Made by a program: the position numbers and the translations under genes. From positions 308,882 through 372,881 of the forward strand of contig JAYKAV010003127.1 of NCBI GenBank assembly GCA_035582835.1: a DNA stretch of 64,000 bases, in the 5' to 3' direction. Source of the DNA: Phoebastria nigripes. Taxonomy: Eukaryota > Chordata > Aves > Procellariiformes > Diomedeidae. A model generated the notes under the pieces. The model was not told where the DNA came from, did no database searches, and saw only the letters and a list, made by a program, of their open reading frames with translations. Positions 45,969 through 56,889 of this stretch are shown piece by piece (within the stretch, counting starts at the first letter, position 1; every line of letters begins with the position of its first letter).

Positions 45969-46385
45969 TGTTGGGTTTGCGTGGCAAGGTTTTGGTAGCA
46001 GGGAGGCTACAGGGGTGGCTTCTGTGAGAAGCTGCTGGAAGCTTCCCGCATGTCCGATAGAGCCAATGCCAGCCGGCTCCAAGTCAGACCCACCGCTGGC
46101 CAAGGCCGAGCCCATCAGCGATGGTGGTAGCGCCTCTGCGATAACATATTTAAGAAGGGGGAAAAGTTGCTGCGCAACAGCAATTGCAGCCGGAGAGAGG
46201 AGTGAGAATATGTGAGAGGAACAACTCTGCAGGCACGAAGGTCAGTGAAGAAGGAGGGGGAGGAGGTGCTCCAGGTGCTGGAGCAGAGATTCCCCTGCGG
46301 CCTGTAGTGAAGACCATGGTGAGGCAGGCTGTGATAGAGCGGCTTTGGTGGGCACCTGGCGTCCAGCCAGGGTCAACCCACCACA
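45969..46385 (+). mobile_element. Solo ERV LTR (bird type)
   Basis: The element starts TGTTGGGTTTGCGTGGC and ends GGTCAACCCACCACA, so it has TG...CA ends. It is flanked by GGCTT on both sides (45963-45967 and 46386-46390), with one extra G before the 5' TG. Inside is a TATA-like ACATATTTAAG (about 46144), followed by a GC-rich segment. I recall this sequence as a common LTR in bird genomes but cannot name the subfamily. No internal retroviral genes flank it, so it is a solo LTR formed by recombination between two LTRs. Length is 417 bp. Confidence 0.8.
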
Positions 46386-46390
46386 GGCTT

Positions 46391-49300
46391 AAGCCAAAAT
46401 ATCAAACTATGAACCCCATAAGTGGTGGGGTGTATTTAACAGGATGAATACAAGAGATCCTCAGACTTTTCCAAACAGGGGACCTACCCGACTCTCCCAT
46501 GATCCCCCACCTTCCCCATGTGGGTTTTGCTTGTTAACCTGGGCTGTTTGCTCAGTCTCCTTTCATTATGGGAAATTAATGATATAATGACATTTGTATT
46601 TGCCTTAATAATAAACTTGGTAGTAAACTATTTTCCATAAGGCTGATAATCCCATTTTCTGTTTTAGACTTTACACTAACTTGTTTGTTAGCATTTTTGT
46701 TAATCAACACAAAGCCTGGAGATGATTAAGTAGTTAGGTAATTCACTAGTTCCTGTATGGGAAATGTGCGTAAGTGCCCCACTTATCTGTCACTTAAATA
46801 GACATGCTTCCCAGATTTCCATACAAATACAATTTTGCCTTTGCTGATAGTTACCAGAATTGATGCTTGTGTTTCCTGGCATTGCTCTTTTGCTCCTACA
46901 TCAACAACATGACTAGTATTTTTCCAGCCTCCTACAAAAAGAGGATTAAAAAATAGCATTTGGAATACAAAATAATTTTTATTGCCTGCATACTTCAAAT
47001 CCCAGCCCCATTTCATGTAATTAAAGAGTTTGCTTGTTTTTTTCCATTAAACTCCTTGAGAGTGGCTTTTGCTTCTGAGTTTCATTTTGCCTTTGTTTAC
47101 ATATACATGTATTTAGTGGTTTTGCTTTAAAACACAAGGTCAGATAAAAAATGCAGGTGATTGGATTGCAGGGATGTGAAGGATAGCACTTGAGAATATA
47201 AAAAAGCAAGAAATTAATAGACTAAATTTAAAAAAAATAACCTCTCAAAGCCATGTCCACCACCTGGGCCTAGATCTCAAAGGGAAGAATTCCAAGTGAC
47301 CCCATGAAGATCAATAGAAGCTTCATTTTTGCAATACGTTTTATTTAAAAAGTACTCAAATATTGTGGTAATGGAAGAATAAATTCTTGAAACAGATAGA
47401 AGAGGCAGAGTTATACTTTTGGGACTGGATGGAATGGATTTGGGCAAGACTGGTCACATTACTAGGGGTGGAGCTTAACCTGCTCNTAACAGGTATTACA
47501 TGATACGGTTGATGCCCGCTCCAGCTGGGGACTGGCCTTGATGACAGAGGAGGTTCTTGTCACCCAAACCAACACAGGTTAGTCATTCTTTGGTTTTGCA
47601 AAATAAAGAAGAACTTACACAATGCGTCAATGGAAGAAGAGATCAGCTAAACAAGAAGTCAACAACCTCCCCCCCCATCCAGGGGTCTGTGCTCGGTGAC
47701 CAGGATGGCCCCGGCTGGTTGGAAAATCCATGAACCTGTGCCTGTCCCTGTGCCACTCATTAAACCACTGAATGATATGGAACGATTTTGAAAATATGCA
47801 AGAACCAGACTTAGNGGAATTGTATTTACCAGCATTGTTTTAGCAGGCTGATGTTGGCCCCTAAGCCTGGAGCTGGGACATGGGGCTGAGTCCATTTTGA
47901 GTCCTAGGTGAGCCTTATTCTGAGGGGATTTTGTGCAGCACCTGTATTGTGTTGGGTGTTTGCAGAGGGGTGTATTTAACGCAAAATGCACATCCTCGAT
48001 GTTGCACGCAAAGGTATCAGACCAGTGTCTGTGACAGTTAGCAGCTTCTTACTGATTCAGACTGAAGTTTGTGAGTAGGTATGTGCATTTAAGTGGGGAG
48101 AAGTTACCAAAATCAATGCACTTTTTTGCTTTTTTGCCTTTCATCAGCAGTCCAGTTTTCAGGCAAAGTAATCTGTGCTGTATTTTCATCTTTGCCATCT
48201 TCTAATTCACTAGCACAATTTTGCTGTTTTTTGGAGCTAGTTATACACAATGGTGAACAAAATTACCTCTTTGCAGCATTCAAAGCTCTACGTTTCTTGC
48301 TTTTAATCTGGAAAAAAGCTGTTTGTAAGACTGTTTAAAGTTTTGAATTTACAGTCATGGAGCTAAGAGCCCAGTCCTCACGAGCTGGTGGACTCTGGTT
48401 ATGGTGATACCATATTGTCATTAAGTTATCCACAACTCAGATGCATCTGGGAACATTATGTCTCCATGCAAATTCTGGAAACCTGGGTTTTCATTCTCTC
48501 TTTTTGAAGCCTGTCATTTGAGATGGCAAGTCAGTTGTGCACCAAGAAGCAGGCGATTCCAGTTGCTTGAAGCCATTAGGGAAGGCTGCCATGCTCATAT
48601 GGTACATACCCTCTGTATATACATGGGGGAGAAGATCATCCGTCTGGACAGCCACCTTATAGAGAGGCGCTGTGCCCCTCTTCCCCCACCTTCTTTCACA
48701 GTGAATTTGTGTATTACAAAAGCCCGTGCTACCATGTCAGACAAGAAAAAATAACAAGACAGACACCCATTAATTAAACCCTTGTCATGGGATGATGTTT
48801 CTTTCATTAAGAGCCAGGCCCTCATATTTAAAATTGGTGAATGGACATTTTCCGTTCACCGTGACTATTAAAACAGCTTTTTACATTGACGGCCAAACTT
48901 CATCATTGCAATTATCCAACAACTAGATTGCACTTAAACTTTGTAATGATACCTGACAGCAGGAAACGGTTTGAGTGCTGGGTAAAATCATCCTGCACAC
49001 TGGGTCTGTCTCGCTGGCTGTCAGCTGGCTCCAGAAGAAAAACTGGAGTAGAATAGGAGGAAAATATCTACAAGTCTTAAAATTAATGAGCGTTAACTGA
49101 TCTTTATTGTATAGAAAAGTTAAAATGCTAGTATTTACTAAAAAGCTCAGTGCAGCTTGGAAACTGTTATAGACACATATTTACATGTATGTGTATGTGT
49201 TGTCTGTGTATATATATAAACACATAACATGCATACGCACATACACATATGTATATGCATGTTTTATATGTATATACATATGAATATGCCCCAGATGGAA

Positions 49301-49394
49301 GTAAATGTGATTTACCTCAATTTTTTTTCTGTATTTCCACACATAGTATAATTACCAAAGGAGAAAGAATGATTAAATTATTCTTTCTAGTTAA
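46391..49394. other. Intergenic DNA, no recognised gene
   Basis: No coding region was recognised. Parts (about 46560-46760 and 48770-48960) are rich in ATTA/TAAT homeodomain-type cores and look like non-coding regulatory DNA. An alternating purine-pyrimidine stretch lies at 49186-49286. Confidence 0.55.
49186..49286. repeat. Degenerate TG/CA-TA dinucleotide tract
   Basis: About 100 bp of mostly alternating purine-pyrimidine sequence (TGTATGTG, TATATATA, CACATACACATATGTATA), an interrupted microsatellite with potential for Z-DNA or cruciform structure. Confidence 0.85.
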
Positions 49395-50540
49395 ATAGAA
49401 AACAAGATGAAAGGAGCCTGCGTTTACCAAGGGAACATGGTGCCAGAATAATCTGGTAGCTTTCCTTAAATGAGATGATAATGGATTTTCCAAAATAGAA
49501 AATGTGGTAAATCTCATTTGGACCCCTTAGTAAAGCACTTGATACACTCCTAAATGGGAAAATATTAATGAAGCAAAAGAAGATGGAGGTTAACAGAGGA
49601 CACAAAAGGTGGGGAAGAACTGACTGACAGAAAAGGGCAGAGGAAAAGGAAGAAAAGAGAAGAGTCAAGAAGCAAGTTACTGCAAGAGTTCCTCAAGGAT
49701 CAGTTAGGACCAGTGCTGGTAATATTTTCATTAACTACATCAGCATATCAAGTCGGTGTGCTCTTGAAATCTGAAGATGAAGGAAAGAAGACTATCATAT
49801 ATTAAAACCTTTCTGACACTGACAGGTAGATAAATGGGAAGAAATGTTTGATTAGAACAGAATGTCAGGGCATGCACTTCAGGGTTAATGAGGAATTTCT
49901 TCTCTAAGGGAGATGAGAGATGACTCAAGCGGAGGGAACTCTGGGTGTCGTAGATGATCACAGGGTGACAATGAATTGACCATGGGATGAAGCCATGAAA
50001 AGGTGTACATGCTCATAGCATACATCAAACAAGGTATTTCCAGCAGAAAGAGAAAGTTTCATTGTAGAAGGCATGGATGAATGCACATCTGCAACACACT
50101 GCTGTCACATTTCTGTAAGAAAGATGAATTAATCTGCAACCAGTGCAGAGAGGTACCACAAAGCATGTCATATGAGAGATGACATAAAGTGCTGCTTAGT
50201 CTAAAAAATAAAGGCTATGGTAGGATACTGATTTCTTTCTAAGAATATATTGGTTGGCCTGATACCAGGAACAGAGAAGAGCTATTTAAGGAAAAGAATA
50301 AAAAAACCCCAAGTAACCATATTACATTTAGACTGGAAAGCAAAAGCATGTTCTTACTATTGAATCAGAGAGGTCCCCTAATAACCTTCCGAAGGGGTGG
50401 AAACAGCCCCCCCCCCCCCACTCTAGCAACTTTTAGGACAAAATTGAGCCCATTAACAGAAAAGATGATGTGGCATGATCTCTGTGGAAAGCCAGGGCCT
50501 GGTCTAGGTTTGGTAATGCAGGTGGCCTCTTGAAATACTG
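49395..50540 (+). mobile_element. Old truncated CR1 LINE (3' half of ORF2)
   Basis: Nucleotide order matches, as I recall it, the 3' part of old sauropsid CR1 elements over about 1.1 kb. In one frame, LSKALDT at 49526-49546 stands for the F-S-K-A-F-D-T reverse-transcriptase block, and VPQGSV at 49688-49705 plus NIFINY nearby for PQGSVLGPLLF-type motif 4. Later landmarks follow in CR1 order: GGCATGCACTTCAGGG (about 49869), GTATTTCCAGCAG (about 50032) and GAAGAGCTATTTAAG (about 50276). Many indels and stops leave it inactive; 5' truncation is typical for LINEs. A 13-C run (50407-50419) interrupts the tail. End points are approximate. Confidence 0.8.
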
Positions 50541-53493
50541 TAACTGGTCACTCAAGTCCTTATTTCCCTGGAAAAATTCTAAATTACCTTGTGAAGTATC
50601 ATTTAAAATGGGAGCCTTGCTCGCTAGCAATTAGCTTGGAATCACAAAGTAAGGCAGATACAGGCGTGCTATCCATCCTACAGTACAGCGTGAAACCTGA
50701 AGGTCTCATAGANGTAACGCAAAGTTGGCATTTCTCTGCTCCCCCTTCAAAACTCATTATGTTTTAATAAAAATGAAAATTTAAGTTTCAACAGAGGGAA
50801 GGTTCTTTTGCACATTTTTCAGCAGAACTGCCTGCACGGCTTGCGGGCGTACCAGATGTACCGGATAAGCTCACTCAGCATTCCTTACTCCCATTGAAAT
50901 GACTTGCTAGAGACAGGCAGGAGAGGATGTTCCATGCCTTCCTGGCCCAAAAAGCAGGTTCAAGCAAAGGAGATGCAATTTCAGCACAGGATATANCTTG
51001 ATTCATACTTTATTGACATAAGAAAATCACTTGTTCACTCAAGAATGACCTAAGCCCAGGAATGATGGTCATGGATGGTGACTCAGCGCTGTTCCCTATC
51101 AGCATTTTTTTACAATTGAGCTGTGGCAGCTCCTTGCTGTTGGGGTGATAAAGCAGGTAGTGCAGCAAAGGACAAACAGACTGTTTTCTTGTGCCAGGAC
51201 ATTGTGCCCGTTTTATACCTAAGGTAGCCAGATTGTGTGGGTCACTTTGTCCCTGGGCCAGTGAGGAGCTGCATGTGGGAATCCAACCTAGGGCCCTGTG
51301 GAGCCCACCCTGGACATGGGGCTGGGGACAGTGTTCACCAGGGCCTATTTTAGCTGAGGAAGGCTTAGCAATAAGGGGAAAGTTCATCCATTGGCAACGC
51401 AGGGTACCTGAGTCAGACCCCTTCTCTCTCCATTGACTACAGAAGGAGCTGAAGAAGGGAGCTGGCCTCCCTTTTAGGATAGCTTTTGTCAACACCTTGC
51501 TCAGCTGTGCCCTCTGGGCATGGTGGGCTGTTGTAAAGATATGAAGGCTGCTGGACATCTCTGCATTTTAAAATTAATATTTTATGTCCCTTTACCAATC
51601 TGCTGCTTCTCGTGATGCCAGGACAGGGAGGAAAATCTGCAGAAAAGCCAACAGTGTGTAAGAACAGCATAATAAATTGAGTGTGAGAAATTTCACAAAA
51701 AATTGAGTGTGACATTTTGTCCAAATCTGTGTGCTGCACTCTACTGATACAGTAAGGACTCCATCATCAACAAACACGAGATGATAAATGGGAAAGTCCT
51801 AGGAGGAGTGAAGTTGCTAAAAACCTGCTGTCAGAAGTCAGACTCTCAGCCCAATAGTGAAGCAGAGGGAGGAAACAACTTGGGCTGGGGGCCCCAAGTC
51901 CCAGAAAAGGTTTAGACCAGATCTGGGAATGGTGAAGGCTATTTAGCTGGGAGAGTCCAAGCAGGACCAGCACAAGCACAGCTAGCTACTGGACCCAGCA
52001 AGCCACTCTGTCAGGGCGGTTATGCACAGGGGAGAGACGACGCCTGCTCACAGTCCAGCAGAGAGACTATTGTGCTGCTTTAGGATATTGCATATATTAC
52101 AGCAGGGAAAGTTATGATGCTATTACAATCCCCTGCTGTCTCATGCAATTGCAGATACCTTATAGTCTTCATTAGCCCTATTTGCAGCTCTGAGTCCTGT
52201 TAAAGGAATTTTTAATTTAATTTTCTTTGGAAAGGAAGCAAAAAAGGATTGGTCAAGCATTATGGATACTGTTTGAAGTCTGGCGGTCTTTTCTCATGAT
52301 CATCTACTATGATTTAACTTTTGTCTTTTTTTTTTGCTATTTTTATTAATTTATTAATGTGACTATCAAACATATATTTAATGCCATGTAGACTACGGAG
52401 ATATCATGTCCATTACATAGAATGGTCTTGGTTGTTAGCTATAATGCATATGCTACTCAAATCCATTAGTACTAGATAGAAATCCTCTTGCTTCCCAATG
52501 ATTAGATAACTAATAGGACGATTGAATGCTCTGGACTGCAATTCCTAAATACCAATTAACACTTCATTTTCAGGATTTGATTTTATAAAACCTGCCACTC
52601 ATTTTCTCTTTGTAGCTGAAATTATAGGAAAAGATGTCACAAAAACTGTATAAGAAAATGGAGTATATTGCTTCTTAATAGAAGATGTTTGAGATTTATA
52701 TGATATATCTAAAAAAAGAAAATATATTTTAAATGTTAAGTAGTTATATTTCAACAACGTAAGACTTTTTACATGAGTGTGCCTTGTCTTTTAACAGTTG
52801 AGAGTGTCTCTTCGGAGAGTATGGCTCATTTTAGATTCTGTTGCCATAAATAAACTCAACAATGCCAAGTTATATTCTGGAATTCAAGACAAGTTTAGCT
52901 TCTAGCTATGCAGACCCACAGGGATGCTGAGGTGACCGGTCTGTGTGTCCTGGCATTGTGTCCTACNTGAGAAGTACAGGGTTGCTTCAGTAGCCAAATT
53001 CCACTTTTTTTTTTTCAGTTCAGCTTGAACTTGTGAAAAAGAATTTGCGTGAAGTGAACAAAATACCAAAACACCATTCAGTGTACTCTGTATATACAGC
53101 CCATACAGTCAGATTCCTACTTTTGATTCTTACTTCTAAAGGTTTTTTGGACGTATTTTTTCCCATTAACATTCCCAAGTCTAAGCAGAGCATGTAATGT
53201 TTGCAGTTTTTATGTAGGTTTTGCAAACCCAATACTTACACTGTTAACCTTATGCTAATTTAAATATTGTTTTCTACTCTTTAACATTCAAAAGCCCACT
53301 AGAGGAGTTAAGATTAGAAGGTAGCTTGACACCTAGAATCCCCAGCCCACGTTAGCACTGCTTTTACATGAATGCAACGCTAAGATTTCTTAAGGCCTCT
53401 CCAGGATTTTTAGTGCCTGTTCTTTATCAAGTGCTTTGCTGTATGTGGAGAAAAAAATGGCCCATCATTTGTATAAAGAAGGATAGAAAAATT
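50541..53493. other. Intergenic DNA with one long unassigned ORF
   Basis: No recognised gene. Contains a 182-codon minus-strand ORF (51010-51558, separate entry). The remainder is AT-rich sequence with a T-run near 52328 and no identified repeat. Confidence 0.5.
51010..51558 (-). other. 182-codon ORF ending in an AATAAA signal, unassigned
   Basis: The longest open frame in the window, starting MSSSLHIFTT and ending VIFLCQ, with its TAA stop lying inside an AATAAA (minus strand, 51009-51014). It is Ser/Pro/His-rich with no domain, signal peptide or membrane segment that I recognise. The region has moderate GC, which favours chance open frames. It could be the last exon of an unannotated or non-coding transcript; I would not call it a gene on this evidence. 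Confidence 0.15.
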
Positions 53494-53540
53494 GAGGAGT
53501 ACTTCTCACTCGCTTTCGGGCTTCAATTGAAGTACTCCTC
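53494..53540. repeat. 12-bp perfect inverted repeat (hairpin)
   Basis: GAGGAGTACTTC (53494-53505) and GAAGTACTCCTC (53529-53540) are exact reverse complements with a 23-nt loop; one further A-T pair extends the stem outward. Function unknown. Confidence 0.9.
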
Positions 53541-53813
53541 ACTTCTCTTTCTCCTAAACCAAGGGCTTCTTGCATGCTTGCCTGCTTACAGCTGAGGTGT
53601 TAATCCAACACAGGCTGCTTCCCGCAGGACACTGTGGACAATCATTCAGCAGCAGTTTCTGGACTGCAGGACACGCTGGGACTCACAGCACGCTGGGGAA
53701 CAGTGACACTGCCCACGCGAGTGGTGGTACCGCGGTACATTCAGTGTCACAAACGTATGTTAACGTGCTGAGAGCGTTCCATGACCTGGAGTGATGGTGA
53801 CAAAGGGTGTTGA

Positions 53814-53867
53814 GTGATGTCTCCAAAACATCTTCCTAATGTGATGTCTCCAAAACATCTTCCTAAT
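53814..53867 (+). repeat. Perfect 27-bp tandem duplication
   Basis: Two identical adjacent copies of a 27-bp unit beginning GTGATGTCTCCAAAACATC (53814-53840 and 53841-53867). Zero differences imply a recent slippage or duplication. Confidence 0.95.
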
Positions 53868-55042
53868 GCAGTGGAGTTTCAGGGAGCTTCCCTGTGTGCT
53901 GAGGGAGCCTAGACCTAGGAGCCAGCACAGACACTGGCTGCACAGATGTGTTGGGAGATGGTTACCACAGGCTGTTATAAGTCTATGACTTACCAAATTG
54001 CTGGTGGGAAATCAAATGTCAGTGCTTTCCTGATAGAAGTCTACCAAGTGACTGTACTACAGCTTATTCACAGGTTGAAAGCTGGTTAATGGCTGCCTCT
54101 CTATCCATCTCAGCTTCGACAAAACTGGAGAAGACCAACTAGAAAGAAAAATTTACATACCAACAACTTTCAAAAAATCTGGAAGGAGTGACGGAGAATT
54201 AGGTGTGTAAAAAGGTGTATAAGAAGTCTGCATTATGCCTTTAGACATGCCATTAGAGAGAAGAAAAGTAATTAAATTTTTGATAAAAGTTTAGAAACTC
54301 TAAAATGGTCTGCAATGCATATGCAAAAGCTAATTCTGGGGCAGTGCTATGGCTCAGTGTCTTGTGAAGTACCAGCTGCAAACTGAATGCTTTATATCCC
54401 CCAGGAAAGTAGACAGTCTTGGCTTTCTAATGATATAAAGCAATCTGTTCCTGCCTTAATGCCTCCAAGGGTTCCTATCTCAAGCCAAACTGCGTTTCAG
54501 TGCTGTAGACTTGTTGTTTGGGGGCTGCAGCCAAGTGTAGTTTTTGGAGATTAAATTTACGTTTTAGGAAAGAAAGAGAAACCTTTGTATGTCTGGCATG
54601 TTGTTTTGTGTTTTAAAATTGTAGCTACGCTTTGTAAAATGTTGGTGTGAGAAGCCACCATGTGGTGTGTACTTGTTGGTGCTCGTTGTTTTCCCAGGAG
54701 AAGTCAGGAGGCCAAAGGTACATGATAAGCAGAGCTTATTAGACATTTAGCTGGTTGGCTAATGACTTACTTTCTGAACTGAGTGTAAACAAGAGTGCTT
54801 TTTGTTCCAGTCTCCTGGATATCATATGGTTAAAACTGACCGCCAGGCTTTGTGAAACATTAGTCATCAAATTTCTGTTGCAAGGAATGTTGGCTTCTTC
54901 ATCACTACAGACTCCTTTTCTATTTCCCTTCTTTTCCCCAAAAATTTGGGAGCAGCAGCAGATTTTCCTGATCTGGAATCAAGCAATTAAGCAATAGTCC
55001 AGGATATTCTCGATCACAAAGATCAAGAAATAGAGAAAGAAG
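53868..55042. other. Intergenic DNA, nothing recognised
   Basis: AT-rich sequence with short ORFs only; no repeat or gene identified. Confidence 0.55.
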
Positions 55043-55075
55043 TAAAGGGCTTTTCTTACATAAAGCCCTTTATTT
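55040..55075. repeat. Short strong hairpin
   Basis: TAAAGGGCTTT (55043-55053) pairs with AAAGCCCTTTA (55062-55072) across an 8-nt loop. A G-T pair and two A-T pairs extend it to about 14 pairs. It is too short for a canonical pre-miRNA stem. Confidence 0.85.
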
Positions 55076-55834
55076 AGATGCTGAGAAGTATAGCACAGTA
55101 CACCATGCCTCAGAAACACGGATGCTTTCCCCAACCCTGGCAGTAGTCTACAGGATGTTCTCACATTAGTTATTTCACTTTTGGGTTTCAAATATTTGCT
55201 TCCCTCTTATCTCATTTTTAAGAGGTTCCCCATATCCAGTGACTTACAGCTGAAGAGTTGAGACTCCATATAACCTAACAAGAAGAAAGCGAACTACTCT
55301 AAATTTCAAAGCTTTCCTTGAGTCCGCAGGAACACATGAATGCATTTACCAGCCAGGGATTTGCAAAAGCAGTCTAGACTTTGTAAAAGCAGTTATTATT
55401 AGTATTAGGTCTCATCTGAAGTAATTTATTGGACAACACTGTATACACAGCAAGGAGAAAAAGATTCTCAGACATGACTGGATTTCCTTTATGCTGTGAT
55501 CTTTGGTTTTATAATCTGTAGGAACTAGTGTACAAATCAAAATGCCAGCCAGTCTCTTCTGGAAATCTCAATTCTCACAAAGATGAGCATGTAATGATAG
55601 TTTTGCTTTTGCCCAGATTGGCAGCTTTTCTGTCCCATTGTTTCCTACAGTTCCTCACCTCCTCATTGAGCTGCTGCAGCTAAAACTTTCTCCTCTTAAA
55701 CCATTTTGATGACTCTCTCCTTCTGATGTTCGTGATTAAAAAATATGATAGGAAGATGCCACCTTACAACAGAAGAGGCTCCCCCATGAGTTATCCTCTA
55801 TATCTATAAACAAGCAGTGATGGTTTCTTCCCCA

Positions 55835-55995
55835 GAGATTATGACTAGGTGAGGCAGACCAAAAGAAGCAGTGGTAATGTTTTTCCCACTAACGAATCTG
55901 GAACTACAAGAGAGAGGATTTACAAGGTTTGCGCAGAGGGGATAAGTAGCAGACCTCAAACATGAACCCAGATCCCCTGACATCCAGCCCCGGCT
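55835..55995 (-). mobile_element. MIR/CORE-SINE relic (minus strand)
   Basis: Read on the minus strand, GGATCTGGGTTCATG then TCTGCTACTTAT resembles the tRNA-like B box and CORE of MIR elements (GACCTGGGTTCAAATCC..GCTCTGCCACTTA). Further on, GTGGGAAAAACATTACCACTG then GGTCTGCCTCACCTAG parallels the MIR tail (AAATGGGGATAATA..TGCCTCACC). Identification is by recalled pattern only. Divergence is high, as expected for an ancient amniote SINE. The ORF at 55804-56040 is a shadow of it. Confidence 0.55.
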
Positions 55996-56632
55996 ATAAC
56001 CGTACGGGTACCTCTGCTGTGTCTTTGTGATTGCCAACACAGGGGTGTAAATCCAAGCAAGCAGTGCTGAGCACTTTCAGCTCCCACCAAAGTAAGTAGG
56101 ACTCAGCCCCATGCTGCCCTCAGCAGGAAGGCAGTACCGGTCCTGCTCGAGGCCAGCACTGGTGCAACCTCCACCACTCCCAGGCTCTGCTACCTGCCTG
56201 CATCAGCCGCCTTCTCCTATTTCTCATATGTCTCTAATCCACCAAACACACACGTGGGAGTATCTAAATTAAAAATAGCAAGCCAGAAAAAAATGCTGTG
56301 CAGTCGGAGAGCTGATTTGCAGCTGAATTATTCATCCCCACGTATCCCTCTCATCCCAGGATGATAATACCGGGGCTGCGCAGGTGCAGCCTGGCTCAGG
56401 GACTGGCGATGCCAAGGAGAGACAACAACCTTGTGGGCATCTGTCCTCTTGGTCCCTTGTCAGAAAGCTGAATTCCCCACCGGTCAGCTCATCCATCTTT
56501 TTATACCAACTGCCACATGAAAACACCTTAAAACACCGCCCCACTCCCTTCTAAGCTGCCTCCTTTCACTTATCACCCAATAACCAGGCTAATGCAGCTC
56601 GGCTCTCACAAACCCAAACAACTGAATTAGTC

Positions 56633-56785
56633 TAACCTTTTAAAAGGTTATTGGAACATCCTGTTCCATTAACACCAGACCTTAGTGCAGAAACACATGA
56701 AAAACCTGTTCCCGTGCTTTTATTGGCCAGGAGTGAGCCGGGGCGCTTTGGTGGGTTGCCAGCATGCGAAATTGCAATTTGCAAG
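56633..56785. promoter_or_regulatory. Candidate enhancer: palindrome plus steroid-receptor and C/EBP-like motifs
   Basis: TAACCTTTTAAAAGGTTA (56633-56650) is a perfect 18-bp palindrome. Two bases later GGAACATCCTGTTCC (56653-56667) is a perfect inverted repeat with 3-bp spacing, the architecture of glucocorticoid, progesterone, androgen and mineralocorticoid receptor elements. About 100 bp on, AAATTGCAATTT (56769-56780) is another perfect palindrome with a C/EBP-like core, followed by a second TTGCAA (56779-56784). The clustering suggests a regulatory element; target gene and activity are not visible in the sequence. Confidence 0.4.
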
Positions 56786-56889
56786 AGACCATGAGTGATT
56801 CTCCCCATGTATCTGCAGGAGTGGCCCTTGGTTTTAATCAGTGCTCTGGTATCTGTGATTGCAGTGCGCATTACAAAAATTGCTGACAG

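Noticed and set aside
50407..50419. 13-C run as a structural element
   Set aside because: Simple homopolymer inside the CR1 relic; no G-quadruplex-type repeated runs accompany it.
55804..56040. 78-codon minus-strand ORF
   Set aside because: Overlaps the MIR-like SINE on the same strand; the frame is incidental.
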